DNA of 64,000 nucleotides from Ceratorhiza oryzae-sativae (GCA_030998015.1 JARWMV010000253.1:558001-622000), one strand, 5' to 3'. Shown: positions 11,319-23,622, counted from the first letter of the stretch. A program made the numbers and translations. Notes: generated by a model from the sequence alone, not told the origin.

Positions 11319-12468
11319 TTATGCACTCCCAACCTGAGATATGCTTCCACCAGCGCTGATACCCGAGACACTGGGACCTGTTTTTCCACGTAATTAGCTT
11401 AGTCAGAAGATTGAACGACGTAGCCCTCACCTGGAGCGGTATATTGGTCGGCGTTTTTGCTGTAGATATCATAAACGATCCCAGGGCTCGAAGTTGTGTA
11501 TGCCTAAGGGGCAACTCGGTAAGAATAATTTACAAATATTTCATTCAAAGTCTTACCCCAGGGAAAGCCACACCCGAGGAAAGAGCGGATCCACTCGAGG
11601 TAACGGCAATCTGAGCACAGCCTGTTCTATCCATCAGAGAATTGTCGGCTAATGTTTGCACATGATAAGACTTACTCATGTAAAGTTGAGCACCTCCAGC
11701 TGAGAAGGCTTCATGCAAAGCTGAATAAGAGGTGGTCGCGTAAGTCGCCAAGACAGTGCGCGACAGACCATACAGCCCTACCAATAATCTCCGCGCGAAG
11801 CAAGTATTTCCCAGCAGCAATGTTGGGGATCTTAACTGAATGCTGGCCATGAGTAGCGATGAGCTGATCAACAGCCCAATTGCTCCCGCTTCCCTTGGCA
11901 GAATATATCTTGACCCAAACGTTTCCTGCACTACTCCCACGTGTCAAGATTCAGTGAGTCGATCGGATTATCCCAGGATGCGTACCCGTTGGAAGACGCG
12001 GGGGCAATATATACTTGAATTGGTCCGTGATGTGAAGTAGCAATAATATCATCGTTTCGGCTATTGTGGTACCCTTTGGAGATGTTAAGTCCCGATCCTC
12101 TCGATCATTTGATAATTCTCACATTCAAAGGTCACAGTGTCGCCAGACTTGACGGACAAGTATTTCCCTACCTCCCTGTTGTTCACATTGCCTGTTTGAA
12201 TTAAGTGGTGAAAATTTGTAAAAGCGACTAGCGTTTTGACATACATGCCATTGCTGAAGAGGTTAGGTCCTTCACGGGGTTGTTATTTGGTGGAGAGCGA
12301 ATGTACTGGTTACGACCGTCACCCCTGCATACGCGCGTTGGAAATTTAAAACAGTAATCGCGGTTAAACGTACTGGAATACACCATTGATCCAGAGGCCA
12401 TAGACTGTCGTGTGAGCAGAGACGAAAGCAGCGCTGAAAAGCGTGACGGCGAGTGTTGAGAGCCTCAT
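11319..12468 (-). CDS. AA9 lytic polysaccharide monooxygenase
   Basis: Nine exons on the minus strand join without a frame break: 12468-12374, 12324-12245, 12191-12123, 12073-11986, 11933-11782, 11720-11676, 11621-11557, 11503-11431 and 11377-11319, giving 241 residues. An 18-residue signal peptide ends before [11 protein letters not shown], whose histidine would become the N-terminal copper ligand. The second brace histidine is in [14 protein letters not shown], and the family segments [18 protein letters not shown] and [18 protein letters not shown] follow, ending near DQYTAPGPSVSG. AA9 enzymes are secreted and oxidatively cleave cellulose or related glucans. No carbohydrate-binding module is visible. 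It lies upstream of Atg27 on the same strand, but 242 bases separate them and no functional link is implied. Confidence 0.92.
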
Positions 12469-13634
12469 CACTGGGGGAAGAGTAGTACTAAGACAAGTGC
12501 TTTGAGCTAGCAATTGGGTACGCGTTATTTATACGATATGCCATTGTGACTGCTGCCGGTAACGGGACTAGATCGGTCGCTCAATGACCGACTTATTACC
12601 TTGTGTTTCAACAGAATAAGGAAATAACGATGATGAACCTATCCAGCTGACTCGACTTCCTCTAAAATCAGAGGTAAATCATCTCCGCGGCCGTATGCTA
12701 CCAGCTGTTCTGATCAGCAAGCGAATCACCCAAGAACCTAGACGGCACGTTACGAGGCACTTGTGCTCTTCATCGGCCACAGCTTCTAGGTCGCCAAGAC
12801 CATTACAACACCATCTTTATGCTGACTATGAATACTGTACACGCATCTAGGTACCGAGGTTGACGAGGAGAAGCACCGCAAAAATGCCGCCGGCACATCA
12901 TCGGTATCGTGCTGCGATTTAGGCGAACACGCAGATAGAACTAAGTGGTGTCATCCAACAGAAAAACTCCGATCGGAAAACTTGTTGAAATGGTATTCAT
13001 ATGATACGCGTATTCAGCGAGCTTCAATCCATGCGTAAAGATCGGCTATTGTGACTGGGTCACGACCTGGAACCTCAACCCAAAGCTAGGAGGACCATGT
13101 GTATTAAACCAAACACATTGTTAGGAGTTCATATATCTCAAAGCTCGTTGGGTAAGAGCAACATGGTTGGCTGGATAAAAGAGGTGGTGGCTCATTCACG
13201 GTGGCTGACTATATGCACTATTGATTAGTATTTATTTCTGACGACTATCTCTCCTGAATAGTTGATCTTATCATATAATCAGTGGATTACGTGTGCTGTG
13301 TGACCGCTGTGTTTGTGCTCACAGCGGCCAATAGAAGTCCCGCCACGAATCTGTGATTAATAATATTTGGCGTGTATTATGTGCTATATTTCGAGTCGGC
13401 TTGTCGTTCAATGCCGCTCATACAGCGGGCGTTGGCGAGTTGTGTTCAAAGCAAGCCGTCATATGATTCATTCCCCGTGGGTCTGCTCACATCATGATGT
13501 CAAGTACGTCAGAAATTCATCGGGGCTCGCTCGATCGAATCGAGCTTGGTGGGGATCGATCGTACTGTCGTAGTTAAAAGCCCGCCACTGGATTGAATTG
13601 TTGACAAACTGTTGTATTCACTAGCTCAATCATC
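12469..13634. other. 1.2-kb intergenic region between divergent genes
   Basis: This is the shared upstream region of the AA9 gene (minus) and the first BLI-3-like gene (plus). I recognise no coding sequence, repeat or RNA gene, apart from the TATA box of the AA9 gene. Confidence 0.5.
12526..12533 (-). promoter_or_regulatory. TATA box of the AA9 gene
   Basis: The minus strand reads TATAAATA here, 58 bases before the ATG at 12468. The position and sequence fit a core TATA element of an inducible gene. No other site was assigned. Confidence 0.55.
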
Positions 13635-14425
13635 ATGCCAGAAGACGTTACCAGCCAAAAGACTCTCAACAACGACTTGACTCCTCAACAAAAGGTTGAC
13701 GGTATGTATTGGTTATTTAGTCGTACTCTTTGCGATCCTTTAAGTGCATTTAATTCGCTTAGGTTTGATGGAGATTGTTTCTAATGTCAATGTGGCGATG
13801 CTCACCACGGTGGGTACCAACGGCGAGCTACACTCTAGGTCTATGGCACCAGCGTCGAGTACGTTTCCAATTAGTTGGGTGGTGGACTGAGGTTAATTGT
13901 TACCATAAAGCGGAGCGGCTGCATTTCATATTCCTTGCGGACAACTCGAGCTACAAAACGGACGAAATCGAGGCGAATCCCCACGTAAATGTTTCATTCT
14001 ATGAGCCTGGTACAAGGCGTTGGGCGAGCATTTCTGGTACAGCCAAACTATCTCAAGATAGGAAGAATATCAAGGAGCTCTGGAATCCTCTGTGCGTATA
14101 TCTTCCTACGTTTGCGTATGGGATATCTAATTATTACTCCCCTAGTACCAAAGCGTGGTTCGGAGACCTTGGGGACGGTGTTCACAAGGGCGACGCATCC
14201 GACCCACGAGTTGTAGCCATTGAAGTCATTCCGACCGAGGTATACACCCAATACTCCCTTATGAAACTGTTTCTGAACCAACACCGCTTGCAGATTCGCT
14301 ATTGGTATACCACTCGGAGCAAACTAGGCACAATGATGGAAGTGGCCTTGAGTGCAGCCACCGGAAATGTCGCAACTCCTGGTGAAACTCGTGTAATAAC
14401 CGGGGAAGAGGCGAGTCAACGATGA
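13635..14425 (+). CDS. BLI-3-like flavin split-barrel protein, copy 1
   Basis: Five exons (13635-13701, 13763-13858, 13911-14091, 14146-14239, 14294-14425) give 189 residues. The protein belongs to the pyridoxamine 5'-phosphate oxidase-like split-barrel family, in the general-stress-protein-26 group that includes Neurospora BLI-3. Landmarks are VAMLTTVGTNGELHSRSMAP, FIFLADNSSYKTDEIEANP, VNVSFYEPGTRRWASISG, TKAWFGDLGDGVHKG and IRYWYTTRS. Such proteins bind FMN or F420-type cofactors; the substrate is unknown. A near-identical intron layout recurs in the next gene, so the two arose by tandem duplication. The start follows from the same MxxxxxxQK...LTPQQK N-terminus in both copies. BLI-3 is blue-light induced in Neurospora; no light element was identified here. 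Confidence 0.85.
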
Positions 14426-14936
14426 TTTACTAATGAATTATCGAGAGCTAACGAAGTACCAATGTATGCATAGATTCAGCTAGTCGGAGGAATAAACAAA
14501 GTGACTTGAGTTCGATAAACTAGAGTGCTTCGGCCATAGATAGACTATCAAATTGTGATATAATTGAAAATACATTTTCGCATTGAAGGAGAGTATGTAG
14601 GTAGAGTTTGTGCTCGCGCGAGTCGGGAAATTCGAGAGTATTTACACGAAATTTGCGAGCCGCATATACGCACCGCTTGATCCAAATCGTTCCATCCCTG
14701 CAATTACACTGCACTCGTAGACCAATCCTAACCGTTAACGGCGTCATCTCAGTCATATCAGTGCCACCCGAGGCTCCGTAAATGCATCATCTAAGCCTGC
14801 CGTGACGTCAGCGTTAGGATGTGGCGTAGTCGATCATGGTGAGTACGTGATGGCGGATCGCTATGAGCTGGTATAAATGGGGCCGACCGTGCTCTCAGAA
14901 GGCTACTCCACCGATTGAACAAAAATTAATCCCAGC
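14426..14936. other. intergenic region between the BLI-3-like copies
   Basis: About 510 bases separate the tandem genes. Apart from the TATA box of copy 2 at 14872-14878, I see no features. Confidence 0.5.
14872..14878 (+). promoter_or_regulatory. TATA box of BLI-3-like copy 2
   Basis: TATAAAT lies 65 bases upstream of the ATG at 14937. Copy 1 has no such clear TATA, which hints that the two promoters have diverged. Confidence 0.5.
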
Positions 14937-15790
14937 ATGTCCGACTCATACACCCAGAAGGCGACCAACGAGAAGCTGACGCCTCAACAGAAGATCGATG
15001 GTATGCTTCAACTTGACAAACAGTATCGTATTGCTGAACTTTGAACCAGGATTAAAGGAGATTTTGGCTACAGCCAAGACCGGTATGCTCACCACGCGCG
15101 GGACAAACGGCGAGCTGCATTCTCGTGCAATGGCTCCGGCGTCGAGTAAGTCTACATATTTTGCCAGCATATTTTCCGGATGACAGACTGTTGGTTCAGC
15201 CGAGGGCCTACACTTTACGTTCATCGCGAACAACAACAGCTACAAGACTGACGAGGTAGACGCCAACTCGCAAGTGAATGTATCATTCTTCGAGCCTGGT
15301 TCCAACAGTTGGGTCAGCGTTTCCGGCATAGCAACGCTCTCCCAAGACAGGGAAAAGATTAAGAAGCTTTGGAGTCCACTGTGAGCAACAGGTTTATGCA
15401 TCTTCGTTTCGGGACTGACCTTTGATTCGCGTAGCACCAAGGCGTGGTTCGGAGACCTCGGGGATGGCATCCACAAGGGCGACGAGAATGACCCTCGTGT
15501 TATAATCATTGATGTGGCTCCAACAGAGGTGAATAGTAATGTTTGCTATATCAGGACGTTAGTTCATTGGTCACACTAGATCCGTTACTGGTATTCGAAG
15601 AAGACTAAGATTGGGGCGGCGGTTGAGGTTGTAGCTAGTGCTGTGACAGGAAACGTGGCTACTCCAGGGGAGCTCCGTACTATCACCAAACCAGAGGTTC
15701 GTATTGCCCTACTCTTGTTGAAACGTGACAGGGCTGACAGTGTTCAATGACTCTCAGCTTGCTTTAGTCGAGAGCTTGAATGCCGCGTGA
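14937..15790 (+). CDS. BLI-3-like flavin split-barrel protein, copy 2
   Basis: Six exons (14937-15000, 15050-15145, 15200-15380, 15435-15528, 15580-15696, 15758-15790) give 194 residues. It matches copy 1 residue by residue over most of its length: TAKTGMLTTRGTNGELHSR, then FIANNNSYKTDEVDANS, VNVSFFEPGSNSWVSVSG and TKAWFGDLGDGIHKG. The four shared introns lie at the same positions and phases. Copy 2 has one extra intron before a short last exon (ending in an acidic-Ser-Leu-Asn-Ala-Ala tail) that copy 1 lacks. The family is the FMN-binding split barrel described for copy 1. No frame break was found, so the duplication is intact at sequence level. Confidence 0.87.
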
Positions 15791-16051
15791 GCCTACCAGC
15801 CGGAAATATCAAAATTGATTTCCATGCAATAGCTGTATTATTAGTCAATAGACACGATATTTGAAGCACGATGACGCGATTAATCCTGATTGATACGAAC
15901 GCGGCATCGTGACGCGTTGGGCGCTAACACGCTCACGTGCCCCATTTCCTCACACAGCAAGCGTCCATACTCTAATAAAGCTGTGAACACCGGCACTTTC
16001 TCTGGTTGAATCTAGCTCATTGACATAAAATTTGAATACACATCTGATCGG

Positions 16052-17319
16052 ATGTCTCGCGGCTATAAGCGTCCAGAGACACCTCCTTCTGTCATCCTCC
16101 CTACTGCCGCCCAAGCTGGCCCTTCAATATTCGATCTATCGTCACTCCCATCCGATACGCCAAATGACAAGGGTACAGGCCATGGTGGTGCTGATTTATC
16201 TTTATCAGACTTGTCAATGACAGATTCCCGGGTACATTCAGCCAAGGCTACTGGCGGTGCGCGGTGGGACGATGACGACGACTTTGAACCGGATCCGCCG
16301 TTTCGATTATTCAACGAGTCACCGGCGCCCAAGAGGGTAGAGCCAGAACCTCGACCAGAGCTTGCTCAGGATGAGTTGGAGGGAGATGAATATGGGGATC
16401 AGACTATAGCGTACTCTGAGCGAACGATGGGGGATGATGATTTGGACGAGGCGGAATTGTCGATACATACCCCCCAACGAAGTTCACGGCCCATCGAATC
16501 TCCTCCCCCTTCGACACAATCTCGATCCAGGACTGCGGCCGAACGAAGAGAAGAACAGCTGCACGCTGCATTGTTCCAGTTACGGAAGATGAACGCCGTA
16601 TTTGGGGATTATATTGGGGCCTTGGAAGCGGTACAGGGCAATACCGAGGTGGGCTCGCTTACTCACGCCAATAAATAGTAGCTTAACGTAACGTTTCCAA
16701 TCACAGAGGCTGGAACGCCAAGTGGAGCGAACAAACGCCATTCTTGACCGTTATGTCAAAATGCTTGGGCATCAAGAACAAATAACCAAACTCATTTTCG
16801 ACGAAGAATGGGGCGGGGGAGAATCAGTGAGTCTCACCAAGCAATTGATTTTGGCCGGCTTAACTTAAAACTAATATCTCTAGGATGAACAAATTATCCA
16901 AGAGCGTATAGAACAAAAGGCTAGGGAAGAGCGCGAACGCAAGGAAAGGCAAGAGCGAGAAAGGCGTGAGCGAGAAGAAAGGGCAAGGCAGGAGGCCGAA
17001 CGGGCTCTTGCAGAACAGGAGGCACGAGAGAGGGCTGAAAAAGCTGCAGCGGGCGGTCGAGGGCGGGGGGCCAGAGGAACCACCACGCGGGGTATATGTG
17101 AGTTTCCGCTCTACTTTATCACGATTTTTACTCAGTTATTCAACCGCAGCGCGGGGAGCCTCACGTGGGACCGTCCCGGCGGCAAGTGCTTCGAGTATAG
17201 GAAGGGGTGCTCCGGCTGCACGTCCATCTTCAGCGGCTGGGACATCTCGAATAAGTCGGCCGAGTTCTGTCGCATCAACGCGGGGATCCGTGACAAGAGC
17301 ACGAGGACGGGGTGCTTGA
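16052..17319 (+). CDS. DUO1: DASH complex subunit Duo1
   Basis: Four exons (16052-16648, 16707-16826, 16884-17097, 17150-17319) give 366 residues. The DASH/Dam1 complex couples kinetochores to spindle microtubules in fungi, and Duo1 is a core subunit. The family signature is the helical stretch LHAALFQLRKMNAVFGDYI at about residue 170, followed across the first intron by RLERQVERTNAILDRYVKML and ITKLIFDEEWGGGE. A long highly charged region follows, rich in Glu and Arg (EERERKERQERERREREE), probably a single helix or coiled coil, then a basic Arg-Gly/Ser tail that might bind microtubules. The N-terminal 150 residues are acidic and probably disordered. ARFRP1 begins only 49 bases after the stop. 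Confidence 0.82.
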
Positions 17320-17368
17320 GATTGGGTTACACGTGACAGGCGCTCTTTTGCTAACAACCACCACCATC

Positions 17369-18268
17369 ATGTATCATTTACTAAAAGGATTGCATGCTCA
17401 CTTGACACGTAAAGACGAATTTTCTGTCCTCATACTCGGCTTAGATAACGCTGGAAAGACCGTATGATTAACCTTTTCGAGTATTGTGGTATTCTGTCTG
17501 ATACAGGCTAGCGATAATTACGACTACTAGACCTTTTTGGAAAAGACAAAGACGCTGTACAACAACGTTCCCGGTTTATCACCAGACAAGATCGGACCTA
17601 CTGTGGGGCAGAACAGTGCGTATTTGTACCAGATTCATGTAGCTGGGATCTGATATGTGCACAGTGGGTAAAATCACTCTCCCTTCTGCCACAATGCAGT
17701 TCTTTGATCTAGGCGGCCAACGTGATATCCGCACTATTTGGTCTAAATATTATGACGACTGCCACGCTGTCATATACATGATCGATGCAGCCGACCGTGA
17801 TAGGTTATGGGATGGATGGGAGGTCTTTGGTAAGTTTGCCAGTCTGTGCCATCGCTATCCGACTCATTCCCTCTAGAAACCGTCCTTGCACATCCTCAAA
17901 TCCTTGATGTCCCTCTCTCCTACTTGCTAACAAACAAGATGCTCCCAATAGCCTTTCTGTGAACGACGTGCGGGCGAGTTACGAGGCGTGGTGGCAAACC
18001 CGGCGACCCGAGGGTGAAGACCCGTCCGAATCGGCTCAGATAGGAGCGGGAATGATTATGGGAGAGGACCAAAGGGCAGCAAGTCTGGACGTGATGGGTG
18101 TATCGGCATTAGAGGGGTGAGTCAACACCAATATAAGTTTTATGTTAAAGCTCAATGGAACCGGGTATATATAGGACCGGCATCCGAGATGCAATCGACT
18201 GGGTGTTTATTCGAGTGCAAAATTCCCGTAAAAGGTGGGCTTATGCTTTGGTTGGTTCAGAACAGTGA
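17369..18268 (+). CDS. ARFRP1: ARFRP1/Arl3-type small GTPase (one frame break)
   Basis: Exons 17369-17461, 17531-17615, 17665-17829, 17877-18116 and 18175-18268 total 677 bases, one short of whole codons. The start MYHLLKGLHAHL and P-loop GLDNAGKTTFLEKTKT fit the ARFRP1/yeast Arl3 group better than Arf1 or Arl1, with switch elements GPTVGQN and FFDLGGQRDIRTIW. The base-binding NKQD motif is interrupted: between 17906 and 17925 the reading frame changes by one missing base, and then ANKQDAPNSLSV follows in the new frame. The C-terminal part carries an insertion of charged residues before IRDAIDWVFIRVQ. The family acts at the trans-Golgi network and recruits Arl1 and golgins. The 49-base gap from the Duo1 gene suggests a compact promoter. 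Confidence 0.82.
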
Positions 18269-18348
18269 TAAATGACACTGGTTTATTCTTAGGACCGCTG
18301 ATTGACCGTAAATCAGGTCGTGTATCGCGACGCTCAATAAACACCGCA

Positions 18349-19501
18349 TCATTCCAGCTCCGTACCATACAAAACCACTCGCTGGAGCGTGTTACAATGA
18401 GATTGCCATGCTCTAAGATTTCCGATATCCCCAAATGATTCCGAGACCTCTTCCAAGGTCGGATCCGATAAACGAAACCGTCCAAAGAAAGCTCAAAGTT
18501 CTCAAGGCCGGTGAATTCGTGTAGCTCCTTCGCAAATAGCTGTGTTATATGGGCGATCGGTCGTATATGAGCTGAAGTCTGAGCGAAGACAGGAGGGAGG
18601 GGAGTTAGCACACGAATAGTGAAGCCGCACATACTTACCCGGAGTAAGAAAACTGGTCGCATGATCTGTGGGAGACAGATTCTGAGTGTTTTTAAACTAG
18701 AACGAACATCCGTTGCCTTGAGCTGTTGCAGGAATTTGTTCCCCCAAAGGTGTATTCTGACCGTTCTCAGCGTGTGTGTAATCGAAGAAATAGGAACAGT
18801 AGTCTGCGTGAGGGCAGTCACGAGCTTTCTCAGTTCGTCCAGCTCGTTAGAAAGACACGCCCCCACGGCGATTTCAACGTGCGATATTGGCCGACCAGGC
18901 AATATAGAGGCTAGTACTCTCGGGTCCGCAGATACGAAGGACAAGCCAGGTAGAAACGCCCTCCTTGGGAAAGTTCATTGATGCTGGAAACTAGGTTATA
19001 CGCACGAGGTGGCTCTGTGTCTGGGTCAAAGAGTTGCAGTTGTTTAATGGAAGGTTGGCTCTGGAGAAAGCGAGCAAACGCGGGTTGTGTATGGTATGAG
19101 ACCGTGAGACTCTCCAATGAAAATAGACAGTCCGTCAGGTCATTAAACAATTCCCCAAAGGACTTGGCCATTGGAGTCAGGGTAAGATGTCTGAGGCAAG
19201 GCAATGTCTGGATTGTTGCTCTGATACGTGGTATTAAAGCAACGATGCCAGGGCATCTATCATGAGTTGCTGGGCCAACCCAGAGACCGTAGACGAATTG
19301 GGAAAGCCCCCGCGACCCGCTGACGATAGTACCACAGAATAGATCGATCGACAGGAGAGTATGCAAGATGACGTTCCTATACAAGACTGGGGCAGACGCA
19401 GCATAGGTTTTCCGGTCGACAAGGCAAAGGCGCAGAAGTGACATTTTATCGTCCGAAAGATGCTCGAATATTAACATAAGCAAGTCATGGTAAGGTAGCA
19501 T
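18349..19501 (-). CDS. F-box-like/LRR-type protein (two frame breaks)
   Basis: The minus strand begins MLPYHDLLMLIFEHLSDD, which reads as an F-box-like N-terminus, followed by a repeat-rich Leu body with conserved FLQSQPSIKQLQL and SFVSADPRVLASILPGRP. The same segments recur in the plus-strand gene at 23623. Exons 19501-18639 and 18578-18349 total 1093 bases and are consistent with two missing bases, one at about 18957-18964 and one at about 18406-18416; the second restores a compact C-terminus ending LQRVVLYGTELE. If it were read without repair, the frame would run on to 18207 and lose this end. F-box proteins of this type are substrate adaptors for SCF ubiquitin ligases; the target is unknown. 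It is convergent with ARFRP1. Confidence 0.7.
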
Positions 19502-21433
19502 CTTGAATGAGGTAGTGGAATTATGTCAGCTATCAGACAGAATGTTGGACAGTGCATGTAGTGCCACCGTGATGAAACCGGGGTGACACTTCGGGATAGA
19601 ACTGACTCGCGATGGTGGATCCGACTCCACCGTGGGGAACCACTCCGCAATATATCTTGGATCTTTTACCTCTCGGATCTGGCCCCGTGTCCAAATCCTC
19701 TGACTGGCCTCCTTTTTTCCCTAGAAATTAAATTATCCGATCCCGTCCCCAACTATAGTACTCTCATGCGCTTAAATAGACGACATACTTTGGATTTCAC
19801 CTAATAACAAAATTAGCGTCCCATTCACTTGGCGAAAAGCCGGTTTTCTAAATAAACTAGAGCAGCCTCACATGGGGCGGACCGTCAGTAAAATCGGTCT
19901 GCGCCTAGGTGTTCGTGGGTGATACCCATTATCACAGAGCAGGTACAAGCCCTCATGAGGACGCACCGCGAGCATTCGCGACCGTGAAGCCCATCACCCA
20001 AGTGGCCAGGAACATTGCCTGATCCTGCCACTCTACGTGCCCATCCTGGGAGGACCAATGACCGTACGCCCGGTGACATATCAAGCTATAGAGAATCCGT
20101 GGGTACTTACACCGTTCGAATGCTCCAAACTAGATCTCGGGCCAACCCAACACATAAAACCCTCGGACTACATCTCTGGATCGATTGTGCTTGGCGCAGC
20201 GGCAGCCCCCAGCGACTCGCATGTTCGCTTCCGGTGCAGATTCGGTCCAGCAACCACCAAGTTGAGGTGGAAAGAGCCGGGACCGACGAGCGGCCGAGAA
20301 ATGCCAGTCCCCGAGGTTCGCCACGCTTCGAAGTGAGCTCGGTCGTCCGAAGGGGCTTTCAGGTGCGGTACCAGGACGAGTTGCTGCATCGCTACTTCCA
20401 ACGACTGTCGCACTTGATGAGACGTTGCAGGTCTGATGGATTCTACCGCATGGAAGCCGGAGAAACGCTTAACACAGTTACTCAGCAAAATCTTGTGAGC
20501 GGAGTTGCATATACCCATATTTTTTCCCTGAGCATCGACCGATATTACGCACAAAAAAGCCACAAAGCATACACGGGATAACACATTACCTTCTTTTTGA
20601 TAACTTAACACGCAAACTAGAGAAACCAATAGTTGCATGAAACATTCGAGGAGGGCAGCACCCAGGATAGCATTGATCACGTTGCAGGCGCCGACAGTAT
20701 AATACACCCTTGTCGGGCCACAGGATGCAGAACGTCGCGAGCACGGCCCTGTTCGATGGACGGCAAAGGCGCGGGTCGGATGGTATAGAAATGACACCAA
20801 GTTTGTCTTTGTACAAATTGATAATGCACCTGAGAACGAGGTCAAGTCTGGGCGGATGCAAATGTACACCCGAAAAGACGGTCCAGCACGTGAGCCTTTT
20901 TGCCCCAGGGGCTTCCGAGATTTCATAAAAATACTTGTCGCTTCTCTTGGTAAGTGTGAGCATCCGCCCAACCTGGCAAGCGCCCGATAGCCGTGGTCGA
21001 TAGAGCGGTTATCAATCACGCGTCCGCTAACCCAGGCACGGCTGCAAATCCCTCGAGCCACGCGGTAGATCTCCAAGTGGCTACCAGTCAAAGATGATCG
21101 TCGGCGCGGTAGGCGGGCCCAGAGGCAGCCTAATGCTTAATTTAACAGTGAGGTAGTCAAATGTTGATTAGGGAAGGCTCCGCCCTCTCCCCAGTGACAT
21201 GGGCCCAATGCGTATTTATCACAAGGCGGCCCCCAAACCCGCTTCCTTCTCTCCACCACCTCACTTTTCACGACCCATACCACGACCCGGTTTATCCACT
21301 CTTTACGCAAATTAACGATCTTTTGAACGTGTCTCACACACCAGTCGTAAGTCGTTCGCTGGGCCTTGGGGGCCTTGCCGCTAATAACTTCCTCAGTCCT
21401 CGGAAACCTAAATACACACCGTGTCAGCCTACC
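19502..21433. other. 1.9-kb region, no gene supported
   Basis: The region is open over long stretches in several frames, including 307 codons on the minus strand (20168-21091), but no family or convincing exon structure was found. On the minus strand around 20600-20960 there is a hydrophobic passage near an Arg/Asn-rich one that could be a decayed membrane-protein gene. This is a guess only. Confidence 0.3.
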
Positions 21434-22091
21434 ATGCCCCGAATCGACCTATGCCCGCTTGTCGGAGGCCCTCGCTCCGACTTCTCCGACGACTCGTCGA
21501 ATTTTGCCCCGCCTTCGTCACCGCTAGAGGTTGCTCTTGCCGCACGCGTCCAGCGGGTGGCCGCCACTCTTGTCCAGCTCAAAGCTCTACCTCCTGAGGC
21601 TCTGGGCAAACACAAGGCGCGCTCGCTAACTCCAACCAATGTTTCGTGGCGCACGGCCACACCACTTCCCCTGTTCGGATCGTCTTCAACAGCAGGCTCG
21701 CCCAACAAACATACGGACGACTCGGTTAAAGGATTGGAGATGGCGGTCGCGGCTACGCGTGCCGTTTTGGTGAAACGAGGTTACTACCCATACCCGAAAC
21801 CCACTCCGGTAAGCTGATATTGAGCCACTCCATCATACTCGCACCTCCGATAATGGCTTTACTTAGATATCACCAAAGGCGACTTCTGTGGTCATCACAA
21901 AGGAGCCCGGCGATCAAGCGGACAACTTGGTTGCGGGGCCGTATCGCGCGAAGAAGCGTGAGCTACGCAAAGCGTCCAAGTCTGCGGGGCCATGCCCCGT
22001 CGCGACGGGAGCCACAGATGGCAATGCGATGAAGTCGCGACTCAACCTGCCAAACTCCCCCGACGACAATTCAGGAAGCCAAAACCCATGA
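21434..22091 (+). CDS. small hypothetical protein, two exons
   Basis: Exons 21434-21808 and 21879-22091 join in frame across a GT-AG intron to give 195 residues ending in TGA. The first exon is Ser/Pro/Ala-rich with a helical stretch LEVALAARVQRVAATLVQLK. The second is basic (YRAKKRELRKASK) and ends in an acidic, Asn-rich tail. No domain or family was recognised, and no membrane segment or signal peptide is visible. It could be a nuclear or cytosolic regulatory protein, but that is only a guess from the basic segment. The codon pattern and clean splice are the reasons for calling it a gene. Confidence 0.5.
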
Positions 22092-23622
22092 TCCCTCTGG
22101 CGTGTCTCGCGACGTTACTGTCGCGCCGGAGGGGCAAGGCTTCAAAGGCTTGATTCTGGCTCATTTCTTACGTCTATCATTCATATTATTTTATCAATAG
22201 TTGAGTGTCATTCATTGCGCCGCTTAATGTTACATCCTTGCCCCATCACGCGTAACCGGAAGCTGCATCACGAGCGTGCGCAGTGTCGCTTCACGGGCCG
22301 ATATTGGTTGATCGGCGATCCATCCTGGATCCATGAATTCCCATTTGCAGATCACGGGGATAACGGACCAGGCTCCCTTCTATCAAACCGGCGACGTACC
22401 TGTGGCGTTCAGGAAACGTTACGACGTAGCCAATGTATGAATGATGATATGAAGTTCCCGGACGTTTCCCCCCAGGCCATGCTCATATTCCAAGGGAAAT
22501 CCAACTTCCCTAGTATCAAAACGATGCAACAATACAAAACATAATTTCAGTCGGCTCATCGTTGGGATGCTGGAAAATGTTATTTTAGAATTCATGGATC
22601 GTCTCTGTGGTACAAGTTGGTTACATCCCGAAAGACGCTGGGAGAGCGTTAGAACCTCTCGAGTCAATCCAATTTCGGGAACACCATGGGTACCTCACCG
22701 CGGAGCTCGGTCCTCTATCCCTCTAGTCTGCAGATGCCGGTTTATGAATTCAGGACAGACTTCTGATCGATGGTCCATCCGAACGCCATCACGCGTCGAG
22801 CAATACATACAGGATATCCGGTTTCTGTTTTCGCGGGATGGAAGAACACATTATACGCCAATACCGTGAATTTCATTTAATTCATGACGCAAGGAAAGGG
22901 AGCAAGATCAGAGTCGACGCGTTCGCGACATCAAACGTCACTGAAGGAAACATCGACCCAACGGCGAACGACGAGACTCGGGAAATCAGTTAAAATCAAG
23001 CTTCTAAAGGCTTCTTCTGATGGCCTGACTTGGGGCTTCTCGACGCGTGGCCAGGAGATGCGCAACGTCATTGGCGCTGATATCGTTCGCCTCTGTCGTG
23101 GCTCTGTAGACTTAGAATTCATTTTACGTTTTGCATAATATCCACCCCGAAACCGAGCCGGTTCTTGTGTGTTTTTTTTTTCTACACATCTTGTTGGTGC
23201 ATGAGTGCCATATTTCCATCTCAATGTTTCATGATAAGTACACTGGCCCCATTAGTTTCGTAGACTTCATTTTGATTGGTTGGGTAGTGGCTACCCATGC
23301 CCAACGCATACAATCACCAAAGACAGGCCAGAAATCGAGGGATTGGGCCTCGGTGCTTTCCGGAGTCGAGTACTGCTTGCGCGAGCTCCATAACCTAGTC
23401 TCGCAAACCCATTTAGACAGATTGATAGAAGAGGCGTAGCCCGAAATATTTATGCACAGACCTACAGTACAGTTTGCCGGGTTGCTGGACGATGAGCCAA
23501 TCGCATCCTGTTTGGCACAGTCTTGTTTGTTCCAGGGTGACTCACGTGAATATAAACGTCCCAATCTCCGACCTCCACCCAGTGCTTATCTTACATCACG
23601 ACCCGGATCAGTTCAAACAGTC
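22092..23622. other. 1.5-kb region upstream of the plus-strand F-box gene
   Basis: No recognised coding family. A short basic open frame sits at 22884-23138 and another at 23131-23439, but neither has a family or splicing evidence. A TATA-like TATAAAC at 23551-23557 and a CACGTG at 23543-23548 precede the F-box gene. Confidence 0.35.
23551..23557 (+). promoter_or_regulatory. TATA-like element upstream of the F-box-like gene
   Basis: TATAAAC lies 66 bases before the ATG at 23623, next to a palindromic CACGTG (23543-23548), a possible E-box-type site. The link to transcription is inferred from position. Confidence 0.4.

Noticed and set aside
17369..18268. Call as Arf1 or Arl1
   Set aside because: The start MYHLLKGL and the TTFLEKTKT and GPTVGQN segments fit the ARFRP1/Arl3 group better.
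18207..18348. Extension of the minus-strand F-box frame to 18207
   Set aside because: The tail after the frame break at about 18410 has no match to its relative, whereas the other frame ends in a typical short C-terminus.
20168..21091. A 307-codon open frame on the minus strand
   Set aside because: There is no recognised family, no splice pattern and many alternative frames of similar length, so a gene cannot be supported.
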